From Draconibacterium halophilum (GTDB lineage: Bacteria; Bacteroidota; Bacteroidia; Bacteroidales; Prolixibacteraceae): a stretch of 64,000 bases of DNA. The translations under genes and the position numbers were made by a program. Every line of letters starts with the position of its first letter. Position 1 is the stretch's first letter. Location: contig NZ_CP048409.1 in NCBI RefSeq assembly GCF_010448835.1, positions 1,992,001 through 2,056,000 on the forward strand, written 5' to 3'. Under the pieces are notes generated by a model. It was not told where the DNA came from and searched no databases. It worked only from the letters and a program-made list of their open reading frames with translations. Positions 54,206 to 62,955 of this stretch are shown here, piece after piece.

Positions 54206-57200
54206 ATGATGAAAAATAATAGCGTATTTCTTGTAATTATTCTACTGCTTTTGGTGTTGTCAGCATGCGAGCAAGGTAAAAAAAAGACTCCGGAACAGGA
54301 AGCAATAGAGTTGATGACCGCCCAAACAATGGGGATTGCTTATCTCGAGGAGTTTAAACTTGAGGAAGCCGAGGCTGAGTTTTTAAAGTACATTGATTTG
54401 TCTCCCGACGATAAACTTGGGTATGCCAATTTGGGGTTAACTTATCTTCGCATGGGGAAATACCAGGAGGCAGAGGAACAAATTCAGAAAGCAATTAAAA
54501 TTGATGAGCAGGATGCAGATATTCGTTTGATTTTGGCTACCATCTACGAAATGGACAACAAAAGAGAAAAAGCCATTTCGGTTTTGAATGAAGCATTGAC
54601 TTTTGCTCCTGATCATGCAAAAATATTATACGATCTTTCTGAGCTTTATTCTGTTGCCAACGATGAGGAATCAAACACTGCAAAAAAAGAATGTATTCAG
54701 AAATTGGTAGATGTAGTACCCCAAAATCTGGTGCCGCAGCTCAGTCTTATAAACATTTACATCAACGCAAATAAAGGTGATAGCGCATTGGCACGCCTTG
54801 AACTGATTGCCAAACAATTTCCCGCATTCCCAAAAGAAGCAATTACATACTACGAAAAAACGCTGGATCTTTTGCGTAAAAACGATTTGGAAAAAGCAAC
54901 TACGCAGTTCACGATCTTTCATAATTACATGAAAGTTACTGCGCCATACCAGGCCGGAATTATGGAATTAAAAGGTCCGGGAGGAAACCTAATTGGCTTC
55001 CCTTTAATCGAGTATAACAAGGATCTCATTATTCAGGATGTAGAGGAAAAGTCTTACCTCGATGTAATAAAATTCAGCGAAGTAAGTGCTTCAGCAGGAC
55101 TTAATAATTTAGAAACGATTGCTGCAAATGGTAAGGTTGGTAAATCGTATTTGGTGTCGGCCGACTACGATGGCGACGGTGATATCGATATTTATGTTGA
55201 AAATTTTGATCAGGAAACAAATACCAGTAATCAATATCTTTTTAGTAATAATATGGGACGTTACACTGATGTTGCGTCAGAAGTAGGGATAAAGCATCAG
55301 GAAGCAGCACAGGCAGTCGGTTTTGTTGATTATGAAAATGATGGCTTTCTTGATCTTTTTATTACAACAAAAGATGGAGATTTGCTTTACCGGAACGCCG
55401 GCAAAGATGAGTTTGTAGCTAACACGACAGATGCCGGATTAGAAAACAAAAGTGCGGGGCGAAACATTCTGTTTTTTGATTACGATCATGATGGCGATCT
55501 GGATATTTTGAAAGCAACAGATAATGGTCCGCTAATGTTTCGCAATAATAGTGACGGCACGTTTACCGAAAAAATAGCGCAAACAGGTATTGATAAAAAG
55601 CAGGTAATATATGATGCTGCTTTTGGCGATTTTGATGAGGATGACGACATTGATTTGATTGTAACCGGACCATCAGGTACTGTGCTCTATGCCAATCAAC
55701 GCCAGGGGGTTTTTATGAATGTGAACTCAGAAAGTGCGTTGGAAGAACATTTTGCCGGACAATCTGTAGAGGTTGGCGATTTTAACAATGATGGTTTTCT
55801 TGATGTGTTGTTAACGTCGTCAGAGACAGGGGAACTCCGGATTTTTGAGAATCATGGAAACAGTCGTTTTTCGAAGTTGGAAAATGTGGATAAGATGTTT
55901 GCATCCACAGCTAATACACAGATGGAAGATGCAAAACTCTTTGATTTTGATAACGATGGTTACCTGGATTTAATTCTGGCAGGAACACCTGTTAATGAAG
56001 GAGAACGCGGGGTATTCCTCTATCATAACGATGCCCCGGGCAAATTCTCTGATGTATCAAACTTGCTTCCTGAGAATGTATTGTCAGCAAGCCAGATTGA
56101 TTTGTTTGATTATAACGAAGATGGCGATATTGATGTGTTACTGGCACGAGCGAATGGCGGTGTTTACCTGTTGCGTAATGATGGTGGTAATATTAATCAC
56201 TATGTAAATATGAAACTGGTGGGGTTGCGCACCGGAAGTGCCAAGAATAACCATTTTGGTATTGGGGCAAAAATTGAAGTACGAAGCGGCGATCTCTACC
56301 AAACGAAGGTGATTGATAAACCCGGCGTTCATTTTGGACTGGGGCATCGTAAAAATGCTGATATCATAAGAATAACATGGACCAACGGAGTACCACAGAA
56401 TATTTTCCGTCCGGGAGTAGATCAGGCTCTAATTGAAGCGCAAACCCTGAAAGGATCGTGTCCTTTTCTGTACACATGGAATGGCAACAAATACGAATTT
56501 GTAAAAGATATAACCTGGAGAAGTGCACTGGGGATGCCACTGGGAATTATGGGGGAAAATACGGCTTATGGTTTTGCTGCCGCATCGGATGATTATATTA
56601 AAATTCCGGCAACAGCACTTCAAGCAAAAGATGGAAAATATCTTATGCAGGTAACATCCGAACTTTGGGAAACCATTTATATGGATAAAATTCGTTTGGC
56701 AGTGGCCGATCATCCCGCGTCGGTAGAGGTGTTTGTTCCTGAGCAGTTTACGCCACCACCATTCCCGGGCTATGATTTGCACCAGGTACGTCAAAAAATA
56801 GTTCCTGTATCGGCTGTCGATCATAATAATCACAATGTGCTTTCGTGTATTGAGAAAGAGGATGATGTGTATTTGTCGGGGTTTGATGCCGCAAAATACC
56901 AGGGTACCACCGAAATGCACACTCTTACGATTGATCCTGGAAGTGAGACCGATACCGAGCATTTGAAATTATACATGAAAGGCTGGGTATTTCCAACCGA
57001 TGCCAGTATCAACTCAGCTTTGTCGCAAACCAGCACGCTGAATTCAATGTGGCCGGTTATCCAGGTTGTGAATAAAAAGGGAGAGTGGGAGAATGCCGTG
57101 GAGAATTTTGGTTTCCCGATGGGGAAAGACAAAACAGTAATTGTGGATTTGTCGGGTAAATTTAAAACGAACGATCATCGGGTGCGCCTGGTTACCAATA

Positions 57201-57778
57201 TGGAGATTTACTGGGACTATATTTTCTTTTCAAATGTTCCGGAAGAAGTTTCTGTGAAAACAACTTTCTTAGACCCCGAAGCGGCCGATTTTCATTATCG
57301 CGGATTTTCTCGCATGTATAGAAAAGGAGGACGTTATGGTCCCCATTGGTTCGATTATTACGATGTGGATAAAAATCCTCAGTGGGTTGATCTGGTGGGA
57401 AATTACACACGTTACGGAGATGTACTCCCTTTATTGCTGCAGTCTGATGATCAGTATATAATTTCAAATGCCGGTGATGAGATTTCTATCTCTTTCTCCA
57501 CTACCTCACTGCCGGAATTGCCAGACGGTTGGAAGCGAAGTTTTTTTATACATAGCGTAGGTTGGGTGAAAGACGGCGATTTAAATACTGCCTTTGGAAA
57601 CCAGGTGGAACCACTGCCTTTTCATGGCATGAAAACTTATCCTCCTTCAGAAAATGATAAGTATCCGATGGATGCCGCACATAGAAAATATCTGGAAAAA
57701 TATAATACCAGGAAAGTAACGATTGAGGGCTACCGAAACTTTGTACGTAATCAAGCATATAATGACGAGAAAAATTAA
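54206..57778 (+). CDS. TPR + FG-GAP + ASPIC/UnbV multidomain lipoprotein
   Basis: A 1190-residue lipoprotein (signal to LVLSAC). TPR repeats occupy ~40-235 (KLGYANLGLTYLRMGKYQEA), then FG-GAP calcium-loop repeats (from residue ~319; DYDGDGDIDIYVEN, DFNNDGFLDVLLT, DFDNDGYLDLILA), an ASPIC/UnbV domain (~665-752; KVIDKPGVHFGLGHRKNAD), and a ~440-residue C-terminal beta-rich domain (CPFLYTWNGNKYEFVKDITW onward) that I do not recognise. This is the most complex member of the cluster. The ATG pair at 54206 gives the lipoprotein signal. A TATTTTTG at 54094-54101 could be a -7 box. It overlaps the next gene by 17 bases. Confidence 0.88.
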   Translation: MMKNNSVFLVIILLLLVLSACEQGKKKTPEQEAIELMTAQTMGIAYLEEFKLEEAEAEFLKYIDLSPDDKLGYANLGLTYLRMGKYQEAEEQIQKAIKIDEQDADIRLILATIYEMDNKREKAISVLNEALTFAPDHAKILYDLSELYSVANDEESNTAKKECIQKLVDVVPQNLVPQLSLINIYINANKGDSALARLELIAKQFPAFPKEAITYYEKTLDLLRKNDLEKATTQFTIFHNYMKVTAPYQAGIMELKGPGGNLIGFPLIEYNKDLIIQDVEEKSYLDVIKFSEVSASAGLNNLETIAANGKVGKSYLVSADYDGDGDIDIYVENFDQETNTSNQYLFSNNMGRYTDVASEVGIKHQEAAQAVGFVDYENDGFLDLFITTKDGDLLYRNAGKDEFVANTTDAGLENKSAGRNILFFDYDHDGDLDILKATDNGPLMFRNNSDGTFTEKIAQTGIDKKQVIYDAAFGDFDEDDDIDLIVTGPSGTVLYANQRQGVFMNVNSESALEEHFAGQSVEVGDFNNDGFLDVLLTSSETGELRIFENHGNSRFSKLENVDKMFASTANTQMEDAKLFDFDNDGYLDLILAGTPVNEGERGVFLYHNDAPGKFSDVSNLLPENVLSASQIDLFDYNEDGDIDVLLARANGGVYLLRNDGGNINHYVNMKLVGLRTGSAKNNHFGIGAKIEVRSGDLYQTKVIDKPGVHFGLGHRKNADIIRITWTNGVPQNIFRPGVDQALIEAQTLKGSCPFLYTWNGNKYEFVKDITWRSALGMPLGIMGENTAYGFAAASDDYIKIPATALQAKDGKYLMQVTSELWETIYMDKIRLAVADHPASVEVFVPEQFTPPPFPGYDLHQVRQKIVPVSAVDHNNHNVLSCIEKEDDVYLSGFDAAKYQGTTEMHTLTIDPGSETDTEHLKLYMKGWVFPTDASINSALSQTSTLNSMWPVIQVVNKKGEWENAVENFGFPMGKDKTVIVDLSGKFKTNDHRVRLVTNMEIYWDYIFFSNVPEEVSVKTTFLDPEAADFHYRGFSRMYRKGGRYGPHWFDYYDVDKNPQWVDLVGNYTRYGDVLPLLLQSDDQYIISNAGDEISISFSTTSLPELPDGWKRSFFIHSVGWVKDGDLNTAFGNQVEPLPFHGMKTYPPSENDKYPMDAAHRKYLEKYNTRKVTIEGYRNFVRNQAYNDEKN

Positions 57779-58295
57779 GCGAAGGGTACTGCTTCTGTTA
57801 CTGAGTTTGCCTTTGTTGATGGCAGCTCAAAACAAGGACGCTTTTGTAGATGTAACAAAAAAGGCAGGCATCGGTTTTAAATATAATTTTGGAGATAACA
57901 CTTACGTAAACATAATAGAAAGTAGTGGTTCGGGGATTACCATTTTTGACTATAATAATGATGATTTGATGGATATTTTCCTGATGAACGGAACCTACCT
58001 TGAAGGTATTTCAACAGAAGACGGTAAAAAATATACCAATACTCCTGACGCTTTGTACAAAAACAATGGCGATGGTACTTTTACCAATGTGGCAGAACAG
58101 GCAGGAGTCGACGATCGATACTGGACGATGGCTGCCGGGGCGATCGATCTTGATAAAGATGGGTTTCAGGATTTGTATTTGCTGAATTATGGCCCGAATG
58201 TATTTTTTCATAACAATGGCGATGGTTCATTTACTGATATTACAGAACAGTTGGGATTGCAAGGCCCGAGCAACTTAACGGCTTTACAAAACTAA
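57762..58295 (+). CDS. CRTAC1-family protein, N-terminal fragment (frameshifted)
   Basis: First part of a CRTAC1-like exported protein with a signal peptide (to LLMAAQ) and FG-GAP repeats (DYNNDDLMDIFLMNG, DLDKDGFQDLYLLNYG). The ATG at 57762 overlaps the end of the previous gene by 17 bases, so expression is coupled. Translation ends early because one base seems missing in a C3 run at 58265-58267. A fourth C would continue G-P-E-Q-L-N-G-F-T-K into the next frame. The restored protein would be 552 residues, matching the intact 562-residue paralogue at 43528. Confidence 0.85.
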   Translation: MTRKIKRRVLLLLLSLPLLMAAQNKDAFVDVTKKAGIGFKYNFGDNTYVNIIESSGSGITIFDYNNDDLMDIFLMNGTYLEGISTEDGKKYTNTPDALYKNNGDGTFTNVAEQAGVDDRYWTMAAGAIDLDKDGFQDLYLLNYGPNVFFHNNGDGSFTDITEQLGLQGPSNLTALQN

Positions 58296-58345
58296 GCATC
58301 GGAGTATCGTTTTGGGATTACAATAAAGATAACCTGCTGGATTGT

Positions 58346-59419
58346 ATGGTTGGAAATTTTCTGGCTTTCGACCCTGAATATGTTTCAACACAAACTCCTG
58401 TTATGATGCCACATCCGTCAGAATACAAAGGTCAGGCATCTTTTCTATACGAGCAGCAAAGAGATGGAAGTTTTAAAGATGTAACCGCACAAAATAATTT
58501 GTATTATCCTGATTCGAAATGTATGGGACTGACCATTTTTGATTACGATAAAGATGGAGATCTTGATATTTACCAGGCCAACGATCACCAGGCCAATTAC
58601 CTGTTTAAATATGAAGATGGAACCTACAAAGAAGTTGGAATTCAATCGGGTGTAGCTGTGAATACACACGGTGCCACAACCGGCTCGATGCATGGAACAA
58701 TTGGCGACATTGACAATGATGGTTTGATTGATATTCTTGTTGGAGATTTACGTTACGGAGCGCTGTATAAAAATCGGGGAAATGGTTTTTACCGGGATGT
58801 TGTCGAATCGGCTGGTGTATCGGCATCATTGTCGGGCAAAGGAAGCTGGGGAACAGTGTTTATTGATTACGATAACGATGGCGACCTGGATATAATCTCT
58901 TCTAACGGAACCGCGGAAGAATTGATTCTGCAATATCCTGTTCTCCTGGAAAACGATGGAATGGGACATTTCACAGATGTTGGTAAAGATCTCAGTTCTT
59001 ATTTCGATTCTAAACGATCGGGCAGAGGACTGGCTGTGGTGGATTACAACAACGATGGAAATATGGATGTAATTGTTTCTCATCTTGATGGTGATGGAAG
59101 CCCAACCTTGTTAAAAAATAATGGAACGAATACCAACCACTGGCTGGGGCTTCAACTGATAGGACAAAATGGCCAGGCATCAGCTGTTTCAGCAAGAGTA
59201 GAAGTAACTTACGGAACCACAAAAAGGGTATTTGTTAATCAGTGGGCAACTACCTACCTTTCAAATAACGATCCGCGTATTCACATCGGATTAGGAAAAA
59301 CGGAGAAGGTGGATCAGGTAATTATTTACTGGACGAACGGCGAAAAAGAGGAATATAAAGATTTGAATGCAGACCGGTATCTGACCATTAAGGAGGGAAC
59401 TGGTATTATCTCAGAATAA
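58346..59419 (+). CDS. CRTAC1-family protein, C-terminal fragment (frameshifted)
   Basis: Remaining FG-GAP repeats (DYDKDGDLDIYQAND, DIDNDGLIDILVGD, DYDNDGDLDIISSNG) and the ASPIC/UnbV domain (WATTYLSNNDPRIHIGLG, VIIYWTNGEKEEY) of the broken CRTAC1 gene. The frame is open upstream to base 58268 and reads E-Q-L-N-G-F-T-K-L-S-I-G there, the expected continuation. The ATG at 58346 is only the first start codon in the frame. Its stop is 19 bases from the stop of the convergent gene. Confidence 0.85.
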   Translation: MVGNFLAFDPEYVSTQTPVMMPHPSEYKGQASFLYEQQRDGSFKDVTAQNNLYYPDSKCMGLTIFDYDKDGDLDIYQANDHQANYLFKYEDGTYKEVGIQSGVAVNTHGATTGSMHGTIGDIDNDGLIDILVGDLRYGALYKNRGNGFYRDVVESAGVSASLSGKGSWGTVFIDYDNDGDLDIISSNGTAEELILQYPVLLENDGMGHFTDVGKDLSSYFDSKRSGRGLAVVDYNNDGNMDVIVSHLDGDGSPTLLKNNGTNTNHWLGLQLIGQNGQASAVSARVEVTYGTTKRVFVNQWATTYLSNNDPRIHIGLGKTEKVDQVIIYWTNGEKEEYKDLNADRYLTIKEGTGIISE

Positions 59420-59438
59420 TAGCTAGCCCGAACTCACG

Positions 59439-62400
59439 TTATTTTATATTCGATTGAAAAACTTTTGTTTTATCACGATTAAAACCAGCAATAATTAAGT
59501 TGGGTTCTCCAGTTACGTATAAAAGCGATTCAATCATTCCATCAAGTAGAATACCACTTTCCGATGGCCCCATAACTTTAAACTGAAAGGAACCTGAAGC
59601 CTTATTTTTACCTTTGTTAAGCATCAGGTAGCCAATGTTTGCATCGTAATTACCGGAGCCAACTTCCCAAGTGTAATCATTTCCCCCCAATAAAATATCG
59701 GGATAATTATCGCCATTAAAATCCCTTACCAGAAACCTGGTATTTGGTGCTAATTGTAATCGTGTTGGCAGCTTTTCCCAACGAAAAATTCCATTATCGT
59801 TCCACAATAAGTAATTTGATGTGGTATTGGCATAAAGTTTTTTGTGAATGCTTCGTTTTGCCTTTTTGTCGAAAATATCATCAAAATCGGCATAGCTAAA
59901 AGCGGTATAGCTTTCAAACTTCTTTTTGAAGTAGGTTGATTGTTCAGTGAGTTCATCGAGGTAGTTAACCGGGTATTCTGTTCTTTTTCCTTTTTCGTTT
60001 TCCCAGTAGGCCGTTCTAATCGGCTCAATAATTCCATTGTTATCCACATCCATGGCATAAAGGTTCATTGGATTTGTTGGGTTAATTTCAATTTGGCTGT
60101 TGTCGCCCAGGTTCCCCAAAATATAGTCCTCATCTCCATCCTGATCAAAATCACCAGAAGTCGCAGCATACCAGAATCCATGTTTATCTTCAAGTTCATC
60201 TATTTCAATAGGCACCAGTTTTTTTCCTTCCTGGTTTCTTAAAAAAAGTATTGAATTATATTCGCGCGTTACTAAAATGTCTTGCCATCCGTCCTGGTCA
60301 AAATCAGTAACTATGGCGTTGGTTACCATTCCCAAATCTAGTTTTGATTCAGGTAGGGCTTCAAATTTTCCTTTATTATTTCGAATGAGCCACGATTCAT
60401 GTGCAAAAGGGAACCGGTCTTTCTGCACGCGCGAACCGATAAAAAGATCGGTGTAACCATCCTTGTCATAATCCAGAGGCACAATTACAGAAGCGATAAA
60501 TGGTGGAACGGGCAACGATTGTTTTATAAATCTGTCGCCGTCGTTCAGGTAGAGATAATGCCGAAGGTCGTTCTCTTTTTCACTAAGATTAACGTTGTTG
60601 GCAAGAAAAAGATAATCACTTGTCTGGCTTTCTCTGCGTGTTTCCAAACCACCGGCAACTGCGGCAACATCTATGTCTCCGTCCTTATCCCAATCCTGAA
60701 TAGCAAAACCGGCTTCCGAGAATTTTTTAAATCCTGTAAGTCCTTCAATTTCGGTTTCTTCAAAACCATTGTCGCTACTAAAAAATACTTTTGTCGGAAG
60801 CATATTTGTTGATCCGATAATAATATCCTGTTTTCCATCACCATTCAGATCGCCATTGGCAATACGTGGTCCTATTTGAGAAAATTTATGAGGAATAATC
60901 TTCTGTCCAAGAAAGAAATCAATGAAATTCTTTTGCTGATGGGTATAATCCAAAATACTGTCTACCTGAGAGAAAAGAAGTTCTCCTGTACCGGGAAGAA
61001 GATTTTTCTTTCCTACAGGTTGTGCATCCGCTTCCCTTAAATTTATCGTTTTATTCGGATTTAAATTCGTGAGTTTCGTTCTTTTTTGTCCCGAAGGCCA
61101 GGTAACGATTACCGAATCTGCCGGTGCATTTAGCGGAAGCCCGAAATGTACGGCGGGCTCAACTGTTGAAGCGTAACCACGCGATGGAAAATACTCGGCG
61201 AATTGATAGTTATCATTTTGCCACACTTCAACTTTAGCACCAATGGCCATTTTGTTAGTGGCTGTTCCTTCCAATTTTATTCGCAAAAATGAGGAAGTTT
61301 CGGGAAAGCGTTCGCGAGAGTTGTTTTTATATATAAATGCATTCGAGTTAAAATTATTTGTCACATAATCCAGATCCCCATCATTATCGAGATCCCCAAA
61401 TGCAGCTCCGTAAGAAAAGGACGGAATTTCAGGCAACCAATCATCGGTTTTTTGGAAACACAGATTTCCGCAATTTCTGAATGCCAAATTTGGTACCTTA
61501 ACTTCGGGTAAATGATCGAGAATATTTATATCGGCCGACTGATTTTTTTGGCTTAATGCCATCATTTTTGCCCAATCTTTATCCGTCATATCTTTCGGAT
61601 AACCATTGGTAACCAAGAGGTCTTTGTCGCCATCGTTGTCATAATCGGCAAATAACGGAGACCAACTCCATTCTGTATGATATATTTGAGTGTATTGTCC
61701 AATTTCACTGAATGGAAGCATTTCGGTATTCATAAAACCGTTATGCAGATGAAGCATGTTTCTGATGTATTGGTCTTCGTAATCAAACCTTTTATTCATC
61801 ATATAAATAACGGAGCTAAAACCATTCAATGTTTGTTTTTTCTTTTGATAGGTTTGCGGAAGCATGTCGAGTGTATAGATATCCAGGAAGCCGTCGTTAT
61901 TCACATCCGCCATATCGTTACCCATTGATGAATGGGTTTGGAACGAGAGGTATTTTTTAATTTCATTGCTGAAAGTACCATCTCCCCGGTTAATATATAA
62001 AAGATCGTTGGTGAGGTAATCATTTGAGACATAAATATCCGGATAATTATCACGGTTTACATCGCCAATTGCCAACCCCAAACCATATCTTTCAAATACT
62101 ATTCCTGCTTCTTTGCTAATATCGGTAAAAGTATTGTCGCCATTGTTCCGGTACAGAATGTCGTTATTTTGTGCGCTACCATCGGTTATTTTAGGACGGT
62201 AGGCTGATGAAGATCGCATAACCAGGTTGCTGTTAAGCACATATAGGTCAAGATCACCGTCCAGGTCATAATCCAGAAAGGCTGCATCTACTGAAGCTGA
62301 TGAACTGGCAATACCATATTCTTCTGCTTTTTCGGTAAACGAGGGTATATTATTTTCTCCGATACCGTTATTTACCCACAATCGGTTTTTTCTTTTTTCG

Positions 62401-62807
62401 AAAGTATTTCCAACTGTCGAAGTCAGGTAAATATCCAGCCAGCCGTCGTTATTAATGTCGTTTATCGTAACACTGCTGTACCACTGGTTGTTGGTTAATC
62501 CTTCAAGATGATTAGTAATGTCTACAAATTTAAAATCACCCTGATTCAGGTAAACACGTGGCGAAACTTTGTTTCCGGCAAAAATGATGTCTTGCAAGCC
62601 ATCATTATTAAAATCGCCAATACCAACACCGGCACCATTACTCACAATAAGCATGCTGTCTTTTTCTTCAATAAAATTATTGAACTCAATTCCTGAATGT
62701 GATGAAGGGATGATTTCGAAAAGCGTGGAAGGAGATTTAGAACAAGACGTGATTAGGAAGGGGAGTATAAAAGCAATGGGGAAAATCACTGCAATTAATT
62801 TTCTCAT
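59439..62807 (-). CDS. Large FG-GAP/VCBS repeat lipoprotein with ASPIC/UnbV domain (C)
   Basis: Third large member, 1122 residues from the ATG at 62807 (an in-frame TTG at 62816 is less likely). Lipoprotein signal to LITSCS, first propeller (DFNNDGLQDIIFAG, DYDLDGDLDLYVLN, DVNRDNYPDIYVS), central ASPIC/UnbV domain (FPSRGYASTVEPAVHFGL, VTWPSGQKRT), second propeller (DLNGDGKQDIIIGS, DWDKDGDIDVAAVAGG, DFNGDNYPDILLGG). It lies on the minus strand, 148 bases after the GH32 gene and on the same strand, so it may be co-expressed with that enzyme. This is direct context linking the large VCBS proteins to glycan degradation. Confidence 0.9.
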   Translation of the reverse strand: MRKLIAVIFPIAFILPFLITSCSKSPSTLFEIIPSSHSGIEFNNFIEEKDSMLIVSNGAGVGIGDFNNDGLQDIIFAGNKVSPRVYLNQGDFKFVDITNHLEGLTNNQWYSSVTINDINNDGWLDIYLTSTVGNTFEKRKNRLWVNNGIGENNIPSFTEKAEEYGIASSSASVDAAFLDYDLDGDLDLYVLNSNLVMRSSSAYRPKITDGSAQNNDILYRNNGDNTFTDISKEAGIVFERYGLGLAIGDVNRDNYPDIYVSNDYLTNDLLYINRGDGTFSNEIKKYLSFQTHSSMGNDMADVNNDGFLDIYTLDMLPQTYQKKKQTLNGFSSVIYMMNKRFDYEDQYIRNMLHLHNGFMNTEMLPFSEIGQYTQIYHTEWSWSPLFADYDNDGDKDLLVTNGYPKDMTDKDWAKMMALSQKNQSADINILDHLPEVKVPNLAFRNCGNLCFQKTDDWLPEIPSFSYGAAFGDLDNDGDLDYVTNNFNSNAFIYKNNSRERFPETSSFLRIKLEGTATNKMAIGAKVEVWQNDNYQFAEYFPSRGYASTVEPAVHFGLPLNAPADSVIVTWPSGQKRTKLTNLNPNKTINLREADAQPVGKKNLLPGTGELLFSQVDSILDYTHQQKNFIDFFLGQKIIPHKFSQIGPRIANGDLNGDGKQDIIIGSTNMLPTKVFFSSDNGFEETEIEGLTGFKKFSEAGFAIQDWDKDGDIDVAAVAGGLETRRESQTSDYLFLANNVNLSEKENDLRHYLYLNDGDRFIKQSLPVPPFIASVIVPLDYDKDGYTDLFIGSRVQKDRFPFAHESWLIRNNKGKFEALPESKLDLGMVTNAIVTDFDQDGWQDILVTREYNSILFLRNQEGKKLVPIEIDELEDKHGFWYAATSGDFDQDGDEDYILGNLGDNSQIEINPTNPMNLYAMDVDNNGIIEPIRTAYWENEKGKRTEYPVNYLDELTEQSTYFKKKFESYTAFSYADFDDIFDKKAKRSIHKKLYANTTSNYLLWNDNGIFRWEKLPTRLQLAPNTRFLVRDFNGDNYPDILLGGNDYTWEVGSGNYDANIGYLMLNKGKNKASGSFQFKVMGPSESGILLDGMIESLLYVTGEPNLIIAGFNRDKTKVFQSNIK

Positions 62808-62955
62808 TTCGTTCAAACGTTTAGTTAAGTGTACGAAATATACAAATTCTATTGGATTTTAATTTGACAGATCTGCCTACTTTTTAGAGTTGTTTGTGTT
62901 TGCAATTTAACAGGCACCGATAAAAAACCAGTAAAAACAATATGTATTGTATACT

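Noticed and set aside
60399..60812. Plus-strand open frames within the large minus-strand VCBS gene
   Set aside because: These arise from the repeated calcium-loop codons read in antisense.
35808..62807. Treating FG-GAP proteins as integrins or adhesins with known function
   Set aside because: The repeats show a propeller fold and calcium loops only; adhesion is not shown by sequence.
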